Shown in pieces: positions 18,901 to 26,779 of a stretch of DNA of 64,000 bases. The notes under the pieces were generated by a model that was given only the letters and a program-made list of their open reading frames with translations, had not been told where the DNA came from and ran no database searches. The stretch's first letter is position 1; every line of letters begins with the position of its first letter. The DNA comes from an archaeon (GTDB lineage: Archaea; Iainarchaeota; Iainarchaeia; Iainarchaeales; DTGL01), in NCBI GenBank assembly GCA_029258755.1, contig JAPDKC010000010.1, positions 101,035 through 165,034 on the forward strand, in the 5' to 3' direction. The position numbers and the translations under genes were made by a program.

Positions 18901-19490
18901 AGCACCTCAAGAGGCTCCTGAATCTGAATCTTCTGGTAATCTACAAACTTCGATTGTTCCTCAACCAAGGAAAAATCTTTGTAGCGGCATTCGCACAAAG
19001 CTGGTTGCACAACATTCTGGCCAGATTGCGGAATTCTGTAAATGTTGCCGCACCTGTTGCAGCGCCAAACAGCAAGCTTTAGTTTTGGTAAAACATCAGT
19101 TATCTGCTTAACAACTCCTTCTACACAAATAAGCTTATTTATGTGCTCCGAGCTTAAATCGCGAAGCAGAACCTTCCTATCTTCAGGTAGATTGCAGAAC
19201 CTAACGTGAGGCATAAAATCTTTAACATCGAAGGGGAGCTCTATCCGCTTCAGAGCTAGGCGTGCTGCTTCTATAAGCATATCCGGCTTATCAAGAAGCT
19301 CGTCAGCCAAGCTATAATCAAATCTTTCCAGCTCTGCAAAATCTATAATTAGAGAGCGTTTCTTTGGGTAAGCATCTGCCAAGCGCTCTATCTCCTTTTT
19401 ATATTTGGTTTCAAGGAAATACTGGAATTTCTCTACAAGCGGATTATCTTCCGAGATAATTTCTTGCGTACCAGCTATTTTAAGCGCCAT
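15978..19490 (-). CDS. mcm: Replicative MCM helicase precursor containing an intein
   Basis: The 1170-residue precursor yields a 701-residue helicase after removal of a 469-residue intein. N-terminal OB/zinc domain (CNRCGN and CEC cysteines), Walker A GDPGVAK interrupted directly after the lysine, then (after the intein) SQLLMSANAIAPKSIYVGG, Walker B AMIDELDKM, arginine finger SRFDLFF, and a C-terminal winged helix. MCM hexamers unwind DNA at the replication fork. ATG at 19490 was preferred to an in-frame GTG nine bases upstream; both are possible. Its stop overlaps the last pilin gene. Confidence 0.95.
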   Translation of the reverse strand: MALKIAGTQEIISEDNPLVEKFQYFLETKYKKEIERLADAYPKKRSLIIDFAELERFDYSLADELLDKPDMLIEAARLALKRIELPFDVKDFMPHVRFCNLPEDRKVLLRDLSSEHINKLICVEGVVKQITDVLPKLKLAVWRCNRCGNIYRIPQSGQNVVQPALCECRYKDFSLVEEQSKFVDYQKIQIQEPLEVLKGSEQPTTLDIYVSDDLVNKALPGEKVELVGILRLSPAKGTKLVFGRYLECVYLEQTQQEFEEIDITPEEEKKIKELAKDPEIYKKLINSIAPNIYGHEDVKEAIVLQLFGGVKKVLPTQTIRGNIHILLVGDPGVAKCVSADTEVLLSDGSFVPISKLVESNLSNPVKLDDGYYANTSIKIPLMNYDGKLVEGEVKRVYKRRAKELVLIRTRTGKELCVTHTHPLFVYDNGKVRAVPAEKITPGFFIAAPRQIKISPCLAELTLSEKGKTNAFHIKFPTKINTGLARFVGYMLAEGYARINKKEKQIRFTNSDKEILDDFTKIVFETFGFKPSLRSRKRSKEVICDYRELANFLQENFPELLHSSRCRAVPKTILKAPDAIVKEFLRAFIEAEGSISKTKRMLSVVSASKDIIKSLQLLLLRFGIISKVEKTRSRATNGRMKRPKTYYRLLIGGKFVQRYIELIGFITERKKKIACSLASKKLNTNTDIVPLDPKLLLQLRKKLGLSQSDFLIPRSTYQHYERGDRKPSRENLQIIANVMLSRYSALGVFDRELEERLLDLFKLAYADIFWDEVVYVKKFSKECWVYDIETNLAHNFISNLIYSHNSQLLMSANAIAPKSIYVGGKTSTGVGLTASAVKDEFGEGGWTLKAGALVLASGGIAMIDELDKMPSDERSALHEAMEQGTVSVAKAGIITRFKTDTSILAAANPKFSRFDEYEPLLEQIDLPPTLISRFDLFFMIKDVLDKTRDKEIAEFILKTHRAGERLSSAEVAGKKLKKKEEEEIKSITQPEIEPELLRKYISYARKNVFPVLSKEAMDTIAEFYVNLREKGKQEGSYAATHRQLEGLVRLAEASARVRLSNVVEKQDAERAIRLLKRSLKDVVTDPETGKIDIDLIIAGQTHTQIENMRKVLAIIKEKSKEKEMVAVDEVVSEAMQFGLDKDKVEDLLNKLEKKGEIYRPRYGFVKPTQKD
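17079..18485 (-). other. Intein with LAGLIDADG homing endonuclease and HTH insert, in MCM Walker A
   Basis: 469 in-frame residues between lysine and serine of the MCM Walker A motif. Block A starts with C1 (CVSADTEVLL), block B has THTHPLF (about 83-89), the two LAGLIDADG-type motifs are FVGYMLAEG (151-159) and LRAFIEAEG (249-257), block G ends IYSHN followed by Ser+1. All splice-junction residues are intact. A helix-turn-helix resembling XRE repressors (LGLSQSDFL...YERGDRKPS, about 367-392) lies between endonuclease and C-terminal splicing block. The endonuclease acidic residues (E158, E256) are retained, so both splicing and homing may be active. Confidence 0.93.
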
Positions 19491-19608
19491 AGCCCCCACA
19501 ATGAAAGATTCAATCTTACGATTAAGGTTTTTATGGTTCAGTTCCGCTAAATCAGGTGCTGAGAGCTTGCATAATAGAAAACAGCATTTTTAATTTATTT
19601 ATATTGGG

Positions 19609-20247
19609 TTAAGAATCTGAACCTAAAAGCTTGTTTCTTTTTGGCTTCCCAGGCACAATGTGGTGCTCTCTACAGCGCGCCTCATAAAGCTCTTCGCTAC
19701 CAACAAGGATAAGCGGACTATCATAAGGTGCTGGTTTTCCATCAATAAGCCTTTGCGTAAAATACGCCTCTTTGCCACAGATTCTTGTACCATTCTTTGT
19801 TTTTATTTTATAGGTGCATATTGCATGCAGCTTATCAACCTTATCGCTTAATGCAATCATATCAGCAACTGTGCGCTTTGAGTTCCTAAACGCAAAAGGT
19901 TCGCCGCGAAAATCAAGGTTTAAGCATGCCAGAATCACCCTAAGCTTCCTTGATGCTAGCTCCAAAGCAACATCTATCATCCCATCATCCAAAAACTGAA
20001 TTTCATCTACGCCTACTACCTCTGTATCCGGTTCAAGATTCCTTAATATTTCATAGCTATTTTCTACAGGAATTGCTTCTATGCGCCTATCGTCATGCGA
20101 ATATATGTAGTTAGCACCTCCTCGAAAATCCAGAGAAGGGGTAAAGAGCTGAACCTTTTGGCCTGCTATCATTGCTCTGCGTACCCTGCGCATAAGCTCC
20201 TCAGATTTGCCGCTGAACATAGGTCCTGTTATAATCTCTATAGGCAT
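19609..20247 (-). CDS. tdk: Thymidine kinase (type II)
   Basis: 212 residues. Phosphorylates thymidine to dTMP in nucleotide salvage. Seen: P-loop GPMFSGKSEEL near the start, Walker B-like DEIQFLD (about 88-94), the lasso/nucleoside region ACLNLDFRGEPF, and a four-cysteine zinc site (CTYK, CGK, CREH). Full length. ATG at 20247 chosen over an in-frame TTG nine bases upstream. It stands alone between mcm and metG. Confidence 0.93.
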   Translation of the reverse strand: MPIEIITGPMFSGKSEELMRRVRRAMIAGQKVQLFTPSLDFRGGANYIYSHDDRRIEAIPVENSYEILRNLEPDTEVVGVDEIQFLDDGMIDVALELASRKLRVILACLNLDFRGEPFAFRNSKRTVADMIALSDKVDKLHAICTYKIKTKNGTRICGKEAYFTQRLIDGKPAPYDSPLILVGSEELYEARCREHHIVPGKPKRNKLLGSDS

Positions 20248-20404
20248 GCGAACCAATAAAATTCTGCAGAGTTTTGTTTAAAAAATTAGTTTTTGATTCT
20301 TGATAAAATGCGTATTTTGAATAATCATTGCTAAATTGGAATATTTGTCAAAAAAATCAACGTTTTTAACGTTTTTTGCAAAAGTTAAGATAAGAGGTGA
20401 CGCT

Positions 20405-21889
20405 TTGTCCAAGGGCAAGTTCTATATAACAACCGCGATAGACTACCCTAGCTCGAATCCGCATCTAGGGCACGCTTATGAAAAGCTATGCGCGGATGTT
20501 TTGGCTAGATGGCATAGGCTACTTGGCAAAGAGGTATTTTTCCTTACAGGAACAGATGAGCATGGAATAAAGATTATGAGAGCTGCAGAAAAAGCAAATA
20601 TGAGCCCGCAAGAATTTGTAGATATGCAATCAGAAAAATTCAAGGAGCTATGTAAGCTGTGGAATATAAGCTATGACCGCTTCATAAGAACAACTGAGGC
20701 ACAGCATATTAAAATAGCTCAGGAGATCTTCAAAAAGATTTATGAAAATGGAGATATATACTTGGGAAAGTACGTTGGAAAATATTGCCCTGACTGCGAA
20801 ACCTTTTATACAGAAAAGGATCTTGTAAATGGTAAATGTCCCGTGCACAATAAGCCATGCGAGATTGTGAGCGAGGAATCCTACTTTTTCAGATTGAGTA
20901 AATATAAGGAAAAGATTTTGGAGTATCTGGAAAAAAATGAGCTTTCGATATGGCCCGCTGGTAAAAAAGAGGAGATTAGGAATAGGCTTAAAAATGGGCT
21001 TTTAGACTTAAGTGTTTCACGCACTAGCTTTGATTGGGGGGTTCCAGTACCTATAAACCCCAAGCATGTTCAGTATGTATGGGTTGATGCCCTAATTAAT
21101 TATATAAGCGGTATTGACTATCCAAGCGAGCGATTTAAAAGATTCTGGCCAGCGGATGTGCATTTAATTGGCAAGGATATAGTTTGGCACCATACCGTGA
21201 TCTGGTGGAGCTTGCTTATGTCCGCTAACATTGAGCTGCCAAAAACAGTACTTGTGCATGGGTTTATTCAGACCGCTGGCGGCGAAAAGATGAGTAAAAG
21301 CAAGGGCAATGTTATAGACCCTATAGAACTAGCAAAACGCTATAATGTAGATGCGATCCGCTACTACCTAATAAGAGAGATTCCATTCGGCGAGGATGGC
21401 TACTTTTCCGAAGAAAAGCTTATAGAGAGAAACAATACTGAGCTAGCAAACGATTTGGGAAACTTAGTAAATAGAACGCTAGCGATGATTGAGCGCTACT
21501 TTAATAGCACTATTCCTTCTGGAAGCTTAGATAATGCTCTCAAAGAAAAGTTGAGATTGCAAGCCATAATGCAGCATATGCAAAACTTTGAGCTGCACCT
21601 TGCACTGGCCGAAATAATGCAGTTTGTAAAAGCATGCAACCAGTATATAAATGAAAAGGAACCTTGGAAAAAGCAGGGAAGCGAGCTGGCTGATATCATA
21701 TATACGCTTGCTGAATCCTTGCGTGTAATTGCATTGCTCCTTCACCCATTTATTCCTACAAGCGCTGAGCGCATAGCGAATTCTTTAGGAATAAAAATCA
21801 CTAATTTTGAGGATATATTCTCTGGCAAGGGGCTTGCTGGAAACAGGATAGAAAAAATTGGCATTTTATTCGAGAAGACAAAGCGCTAA
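20405..21889 (+). CDS. metG: Methionyl-tRNA synthetase (bacterial MetG type)
   Basis: 494 residues; charges tRNA-Met. HIGH motif as HLGH in SSNPHLGHAYEK, zinc-knuckle cysteines CPDC and CPVHNKPC, KMSKS loop in GEKMSKSKGNV, then an all-helical anticodon-binding domain. No C-terminal tRNA-binding (EMAP-like) domain. The TTG at 20405 was chosen because GAGGTGA stands just upstream and conservation begins at KFYITTAIDYPS; the frame is open to 20336. The 157-nt upstream gap holds a 9-nt tandem repeat AACGTTTTT at 20359-20377 of unknown meaning. Confidence 0.93.
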   Translation: MSKGKFYITTAIDYPSSNPHLGHAYEKLCADVLARWHRLLGKEVFFLTGTDEHGIKIMRAAEKANMSPQEFVDMQSEKFKELCKLWNISYDRFIRTTEAQHIKIAQEIFKKIYENGDIYLGKYVGKYCPDCETFYTEKDLVNGKCPVHNKPCEIVSEESYFFRLSKYKEKILEYLEKNELSIWPAGKKEEIRNRLKNGLLDLSVSRTSFDWGVPVPINPKHVQYVWVDALINYISGIDYPSERFKRFWPADVHLIGKDIVWHHTVIWWSLLMSANIELPKTVLVHGFIQTAGGEKMSKSKGNVIDPIELAKRYNVDAIRYYLIREIPFGEDGYFSEEKLIERNNTELANDLGNLVNRTLAMIERYFNSTIPSGSLDNALKEKLRLQAIMQHMQNFELHLALAEIMQFVKACNQYINEKEPWKKQGSELADIIYTLAESLRVIALLLHPFIPTSAERIANSLGIKITNFEDIFSGKGLAGNRIEKIGILFEKTKR

Positions 21890-22371
21890 ACATTCAGGCC
21901 ATACTTTGCTATATAAAATAGGTCGTTTAGCATATCTAACGGTTTGTAGTTTAAAGCACAATATAAGCTTAAAGCATCTACTAGTGCTAGAAGCTTTGAT
22001 TTCGGACCGCCTAAATATACCTTAAGTAAAGCTGGCTCTGAAAAAAGCGCCTCGCCATACCTTATAAGCAAAGCCGCTACAACCTCTCTTTCGGAAGCGG
22101 TTAGTTCTGCAAACAATTTATGTGCCTTAGCAAGTTCTCTGTTTTGGATCAAAAGCTCGCCAACATTAGGGTGCTTTATGCGGAATTCCCTAATAACTTC
22201 TTCTGGCTTTTCTATTCCTACAGTGGGCTTTATGTAAACGCTTCCTGTCCTGAAAACCTTGGCTTTAAAGATTCTAAAGATTGTTTTAGTTCTTCTTATT
22301 CCCGCTCTTCTATGCCTTTCACCTATTTTTGGTTTAGGAGCTTTAGGAGCAACTCTCTTTGCGGAAGGCAT
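21886..22371 (-). CDS. Conserved-looking hypothetical protein, basic N-terminus
   Basis: 161 residues. The first 35 are strongly basic (lysine, arginine, proline), suggesting nucleic-acid or ribosome contact; the rest is predicted mixed alpha-helical with a leucine-rich segment (KSKLLALVDALSLYCALNY). No family recognised. The stop codon overlaps that of metG by four bases. Upstream, 58 nt away, is tRNA-Ser on the same strand. Confidence 0.6.
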   Translation of the reverse strand: MPSAKRVAPKAPKPKIGERHRRAGIRRTKTIFRIFKAKVFRTGSVYIKPTVGIEKPEEVIREFRIKHPNVGELLIQNRELAKAHKLFAELTASEREVVAALLIRYGEALFSEPALLKVYLGGPKSKLLALVDALSLYCALNYKPLDMLNDLFYIAKYGLNV

Positions 22372-22429
22372 AATAAAGGTAACAGAAAGAAGTATTTAAT
22401 AGTTTTTGTTGATTTTGAGCAAAAGTTTA

Positions 22430-22538
22430 CGCCGGGAGTGGGATTCGAACCCACGCGTGCTTGCGCACACCTGCTTGCTCGCTAATGAGCTTGCAAGAAT
22501 CTCGAGGCAGGCGCGTTGGACCGCTCCGCCATCCCGGC
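22430..22538 (-). tRNA. tRNA-Ser(CGA) with a 25-nt intron
   Basis: Acceptor GCCGGGA/TCCCGGC, D-stem GCG/CGC, anticodon stem CCTGC/GCAGG, loop C-T-CGA-G-A giving anticodon CGA, a long variable arm (GTGC-GCAA-GCAC) and T-arm GTGGG-TTCGAAT-CCCAC. The long variable arm and discriminator G73 point to serine rather than leucine (A73 in archaea). No CCA is encoded. The anticodon loop is split by an intron. Confidence 0.9.
22476..22500 (-). other. tRNA-Ser intron (canonical position 37/38)
   Basis: 25 nt inserted after G37. The exon-intron borders form a bulge-helix-bulge: a perfect 4-bp helix CUCG/CGAG flanked by three-base bulges AGA and CAA, each predicted to be cut after the second base by the archaeal splicing endonuclease, which gives exactly these borders. 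The outer helix is weak. Confidence 0.8.
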
Positions 22539-22568
22539 TTATATAAAAAATAATTTGCAATTTCTTTT

Positions 22569-23684
22569 TTATCTTTGTCTGAATGAGCTTTGCAGCATGC
22601 GTTTTATTTTTGCTAAGCGATATGCGTTTTCTAAAGCTTCTAAGGATATCGCACCAACAAGCTGGCCTGAGGCAAAAACTGGTATTAAAGAATAGCCTCT
22701 CGTTAGAAATCTTTCCAAAACCTTATCTGCGGCTGTGTGCACATCTATTGGCTCAGCATAGCGAGCATATCTGGCTAAAGGGACTCTTAGGTCTGCGCCT
22801 TCTGGAAGCTCATTGAGATCAAAGATAGCGTAGCGGTTATTTCCTAAATCAACTAAGCATGCAAGCCTATTTTCTGAGAGAAGTTCTTCTACAGCAAGCG
22901 CTAAAGGTATTGAGGCTTCTAAAATTATTGGCTTTTTATCCAATAAATCCTCAATTCTTATGTGCTTTATCATTTCTTTTGCTTCAATTATGCGTTCTTC
23001 TTCCTTAGCACCGAAGAATATGAAAGCAGCGATTACAACGAGAAGTAAGCTGCCTGCAAAAACACCAACAAAGAATAAAAGCACCGAAACAAAGCCGCTA
23101 AGCATAGTTACAAGCTTTGTGGCTTTTAAGTAACCAAGCTTCATGCTGAGCAAAGAACGCAAAACGCGACCACCATCTAAAGGCAGAGCAGGCAAGAACA
23201 AATTGAACGCTCCTAGGATAAGGTTTACGTAGAATATTGCAAATAAAGGATAAGTGTAAATAGCGTTTTCAAATTCGCTTACACTAAAGCTTTCTGTAAA
23301 TATATGCCAAGGAAAAGGCAATGAAGCCAAAGAAGCGCTTGTAAGAACAAGAAAAACAACAAGGAAATTAAATAAAGGCCCGCTTATAGAGATTAAAAAC
23401 TCATCCTTTGGTTTATCAGGCAGCTCATCTGTTAGAGCAACACCGCCTATTGGAAGCAAAACTATTTTTAGAACCTTAATTCCTCTTGTAAGGGAAACAA
23501 CGCTATGTGTAAGCTCATGCAAAAACACGCTTAAAAAGAGAAAGAAGAAAACCATTGTTGTTGGAATAAACGCCTGTGGCTTGACAACAGCTACTGAAAT
23601 AAGTATGAAAAAGATCACTAGAAGGAATGACCAATGCAGTTCAATCTTTATTCCAAGTATCTTTCCAAGAGCAAGCGAACGCAT
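22569..23684 (-). CDS. Site-2 protease-like membrane zinc metalloprotease (M50) with CBS domains
   Basis: 371 residues. Zinc motif HELTH (about residues 57-61) within a membrane segment and the second-site LDGGR (about 169-173) are those of the SpoIVFB-like M50 subgroup, which cleaves substrates inside the membrane. About six helices (to about 225) are followed by a region that fits a CBS-domain pair (about 240-370), a likely adenine-nucleotide sensor. No substrate, such as an anti-sigma-like protein, is visible nearby. Confidence 0.88.
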   Translation of the reverse strand: MRSLALGKILGIKIELHWSFLLVIFFILISVAVVKPQAFIPTTMVFFFLFLSVFLHELTHSVVSLTRGIKVLKIVLLPIGGVALTDELPDKPKDEFLISISGPLFNFLVVFLVLTSASLASLPFPWHIFTESFSVSEFENAIYTYPLFAIFYVNLILGAFNLFLPALPLDGGRVLRSLLSMKLGYLKATKLVTMLSGFVSVLLFFVGVFAGSLLLVVIAAFIFFGAKEEERIIEAKEMIKHIRIEDLLDKKPIILEASIPLALAVEELLSENRLACLVDLGNNRYAIFDLNELPEGADLRVPLARYARYAEPIDVHTAADKVLERFLTRGYSLIPVFASGQLVGAISLEALENAYRLAKIKRMLQSSFRQR

Positions 23685-23742
23685 CTGCTTTCACGTATAG
23701 AAAAAACAGCAAATAAAAATATAAAAGGGAAAGATCGCTAAG

Positions 23743-24507
23743 CTATGCTCTCTGCTCTAACTCTCTGTAAGCTTGTGCAAACAAGGTACTAACTGCCACG
23801 GCACCTGTATAGAACACAAAGCCTAGTGCTAGGTAATCACCTATTACAGCTATCCCGCTTAGTATTGTTCCTATCACTGTTAGCACAACATTGCATACGA
23901 GAGAGTAAAATATTGCTTTTATATAAGGAACTCTGCCGAATAACGAAGGAATTGCTAGTCCTGCGGTAAAGCTTTCTTGCCTGAGCCAATGCATAATTGC
24001 AACTGGGATAAGAATCACTAAGAATATTGCAAGAATAAACAGTATAAAAAACACTGCAAAGATGAATGGCGCTGTTGTCGTGGCTAAACCTAGCATGACA
24101 GGCAGGTTTATTCCTGCAGTAGATATGCCGCCACTTGGATAAGCTTCAGGCAAAGCTGTAGCGTGCCCAGTGGGAGGCATTGTGCTAAATGGAAGCATTC
24201 CCACAGATAAACCCAGTAACCCTAGTATTCCAAGAAATATTCCGAGTACTGCTAGGAATATACCAATTATGATACCTACGTATATCAGTAAGAGTACTAT
24301 TAGTAGTATTGATTTCACTATGATGTCGCCCCAGTCGCCCCAGCCTAACAATGAATCGTCGCCTTCCAAGCTTCTCTTTGCGTTGCGCAATGCAAAGCCT
24401 GGAATTGTAAGCAGATTTACTATTGGAATCATTCCTAGGATTATACCTACTATTGCTGTCTTTATGTCTTGAAACGGTCTTTTTATTGCAACACCTAAGC
24501 TAACCAT
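23743..24507 (-). CDS. DUF4013-like polytopic membrane protein
   Basis: 254 residues. The opening AIKRPFQDIKTAIVGIILGM with IPIVNLLTIPGFALR following, and the short loop SLLGWGDWGDIIVKS, match the DUF4013 pattern. About six hydrophobic, glycine-rich segments. Function unknown. It is divergent from the decayed methyltransferase at 24600. Confidence 0.75.
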   Translation of the reverse strand: MVSLGVAIKRPFQDIKTAIVGIILGMIPIVNLLTIPGFALRNAKRSLEGDDSLLGWGDWGDIIVKSILLIVLLLIYVGIIIGIFLAVLGIFLGILGLLGLSVGMLPFSTMPPTGHATALPEAYPSGGISTAGINLPVMLGLATTTAPFIFAVFFILFILAIFLVILIPVAIMHWLRQESFTAGLAIPSLFGRVPYIKAIFYSLVCNVVLTVIGTILSGIAVIGDYLALGFVFYTGAVAVSTLFAQAYRELEQRA

Positions 24508-24599
24508 TTAAAACCACCTTCTCTTATAAGGGATTTTTTATTTAAAAACTTTTCTACAAACGTTAAGATTTTTGGTTTTTTCAAATTTTTTGTTATAAA

Positions 24600-25412
24600 A
24601 TGCATGTGACAAAGGAATTCTATGAAAAATACCCCTATCCAAGTAAATGCATAGCTTCCTATGAAACCCTCTACAGAAATGTTAGCTGGCTTACTGAGCT
24701 TGTGGATAAAAAGCCAGGTGAATTTAAAGAACATGAGAGCATACTTGACGCTGGTTGCGGTACTGCTGAACATACCTGTGGCTTTGCTTTAGGAAAAGCA
24801 AGGGTTGTAGGTATTGATATAAGCAAAAGCTCTATTATTAATGCAAGAAAGCTAGCAAAGAGGTTTGGACTAAACAATGTAAAATTCATATGCGAAGACC
24901 TTTTGGAAGCTGAACTGCCAAAAGAAAGCTTTGATTATGTTTTTGCGTAGGAGTTTTGCATCATATGGAAAAAGAGCAAGCCGAAAAAGTATTTGAAAAG
25001 CTTGTTTCATGGACCAAACGGTTTTATCGTTGTTGGGGTTTACAACACCTATGCAAGAATCCTTGTGAAACTTAAGAGGTTTTTGCTTAGTTTGCTTGTA
25101 GGCAATAATATTGAGAGAAAAGTGGTGCTAGCTTAAAAGCTTTTCTGCAAAAAGATACCTTCCGGTTATGCCAGCAAAATATGGCTTGCAGACAAATATG
25201 CAAATCCTTTAGAGCGTTCCTACTCTTTTTGGGACATCATAAAGATGTTCGAAAAGCACAATATAAAATTTTATAAATCAAAGCCGGAGGTAAGCTCTTT
25301 AAACAGAATAGCTCTTTTTGCGGAACAGCTAAAATGGCTTTTTAAAGGAATAAGCTTCTTTACAGTATCTGGGAAAAAGATGCTACAAAAAAGTTTTAGT
25401 GAAAAGTATTAA
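24600..25412 (+). pseudogene. Decayed SAM-dependent methyltransferase
   Basis: The first 116 codons encode a class I methyltransferase N-terminal half with SAM motif I DAGCGTAEHT, motif II VVGIDIS and motif IV ESFDYVFA, then a TAG. Homologous sequence resumes one frame away at about 24950 (GVLHHMEKEQAEKVFEKLVS), shifts frame again near 25000-25020 (GFIVVGVYNTYARILVKL), meets an in-frame TAA at 25134 and runs on in that frame (WLADKYANPLERSYSFWDII) to a TAA at 25410-25412. Two frameshifts plus a nonsense codon make a functional product unlikely. Its final stop still overlaps the convergent gene by four bases. Confidence 0.85.
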
Positions 25413-26347
25413 GCGCGTTTATGTAAGCCGTGTCTTCTAAGTATGCGCTTACTTCTCTCCGAAATTCGTGGCTTGCTTTTGGCCCATTTCCTTACAGCCC
25501 TAACATAAAAACTCTCATACTGCCCCCTAACAATTTTTAGATTTTCGAGAAGAACATCTCTAGGTAAAATGTGTTTCAGGTATTTTAATCCCTTACGCGT
25601 GAGACCACCTTCCGGAAGCAAATAGCCATTTTCCACAAAATATCGCTCTTTCTTCTTTAAAAGAACCATGTTCCATGCCTTAGGAGGGTCCGCATAGAGA
25701 AGAATTAGGCCATCAACACCATGCCTTTTATAGTATTCGACAGCGTTCTTTCTGGCTTTATAACCAAAAAACATAGTAGCAAAAAGTGCCGCATACCCCA
25801 AAAACCCGGGGCGGATAAGATTTAACGCTGTAAAAAATAAAAACCAAGGAGCAGGGATATACGCAAGGGTACTAGCAAGGCATTCCCTTTTAGACTTCAA
25901 ATGAGGTTTTGCAGATGGCTCTGTCCCAAAAATTTTAATAAAAGTATCCTTAAAAGCAGAGTTATTTGGAGCTCCATACTTGAATTTTTTCCCTAACTCT
26001 CCGCCTCTTCCTAAAATTGCTTGAGCGGCATGCAACAGCTCCTCATCAACTGTGTGTTCAAAAATTGTTTTGTCTCTTTTTCTTTTCTTTAACTCTTTCT
26101 TTATCTCTTCCATATTTAACATTATCCAATATCCGTCTGAGGAAAAGCAGCCCAAAATATGTTTTGAAAGGCCGCGAGAAGCAAGAATTATCTGAGGCAT
26201 CAGTTCTTTGACGGGTATCCCATAAATCTCCGAGATACGCTTAAACAACTTTTTTGAAATCTCTCCCGTGTTTAAAAGCTTAAAAATATTATATGAAATG
26301 GGTTGCAAAACTGTTTTTTTATTTTCATTGTGCTTTCTTTTGGGCAT
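25409..26347 (-). CDS. Hypothetical basic protein with two membrane segments
   Basis: 312 residues, no family recognised. Very basic ends flank a central hydrophobic region (about 158-195, IPAPWFLFFTALNLI and GFLGYAALFATMFFGY) that could be a membrane hairpin. Before it lies EHTVDEELLHAAQ (about 96-108), rich in Glu and His with an ExxH spacing that could bind a metal but is not a standard HExxH. The C-terminus resembles a winged-helix-like segment ending in a run of arginines and lysines. Codon use looks like the neighbours. Confidence 0.6.
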   Translation of the reverse strand: MPKRKHNENKKTVLQPISYNIFKLLNTGEISKKLFKRISEIYGIPVKELMPQIILASRGLSKHILGCFSSDGYWIMLNMEEIKKELKKRKRDKTIFEHTVDEELLHAAQAILGRGGELGKKFKYGAPNNSAFKDTFIKIFGTEPSAKPHLKSKRECLASTLAYIPAPWFLFFTALNLIRPGFLGYAALFATMFFGYKARKNAVEYYKRHGVDGLILLYADPPKAWNMVLLKKKERYFVENGYLLPEGGLTRKGLKYLKHILPRDVLLENLKIVRGQYESFYVRAVRKWAKSKPRISERSKRILRRHGLHKRA

Positions 26348-26422
26348 TTATAAGGGAAAGCGAATTTGCCTATTTAAAATTTTTGGTTTTCTGATGTAAA
26401 AACGATTTTTAAGAGATTGTAA

Positions 26423-26494
26423 TGGACCGGCTGGGACTCGAACCCAGGGTCTCGTCCATGCCAAGGACGCGTGTTACCACTACACCACCGGCCC
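26423..26494 (-). tRNA. tRNA-Ala(GGC)
   Basis: 72 nt. Anticodon stem-loop CGTCC-TTGGCAT-GGACG gives anticodon GGC. The acceptor stem GGGCCGG/CCGGTCC contains the G3:U70 wobble pair that identifies alanine tRNAs; discriminator A73. No intron and no encoded CCA. Confidence 0.95.
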
Positions 26495-26542
26495 TCAATT
26501 AATCAATTAGCTGAGCAAACTATTTAAAAATTAGATTTTGAA

Positions 26543-26767
26543 TCAGATCGCTATAAAGATTATGTTGTCTCCTCTAACCATAATTTTTGGATACTTCTCC
26601 TTTATAGCTTGTTCTTCCGAATTGCTTAGCTCTTCTGCGTTTTCGAGTATTATATTTAGATGTACATCGAAAGAAGCTAACGTACCGCGAAGCAAGCGAT
26701 CGCCCTTCAACCTAACAAGCACTGTTTTGCCTAAAGCTTTTGTTAACTCATCAAACGGCCTAGCCAT
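26543..26767 (-). CDS. Archaeal Sm-like (Lsm) RNA-binding protein
   Basis: 74 residues, a single Sm fold: Sm1 (KTVLVRLKGDRLLRGTLASF, DVHLN following) and Sm2 (KIMVRGDNIIFI, with the RGDN loop that lines the RNA-binding ring). Archaeal SmAPs form heptameric rings that bind U-rich RNA. It lies 12 nt downstream of the minD-like gene on the same strand and is probably co-transcribed with it. Confidence 0.93.
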   Translation of the reverse strand: MARPFDELTKALGKTVLVRLKGDRLLRGTLASFDVHLNIILENAEELSNSEEQAIKEKYPKIMVRGDNIIFIAI

Positions 26768-26779
26768 TGTAACACCTTT

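Noticed and set aside
20359..20377. Tandem AACGTTTTT repeat as a regulatory operator for metG
   Set aside because: Only two copies of a T-rich nonamer in an AT-rich gap; no conserved partner or T-box-like structure.
22430..22538. tRNA-Leu instead of tRNA-Ser
   Set aside because: Leucine also has a long variable arm, but the loop gives CGA and discriminator is G73, which are serine features; archaeal Leu tRNAs have A73.
24600..25412. Programmed frameshifting in the methyltransferase
   Set aside because: Three separate lesions (two shifts, one stop) and no slippery heptamer or structure at the sites; decay or sequence error is simpler.
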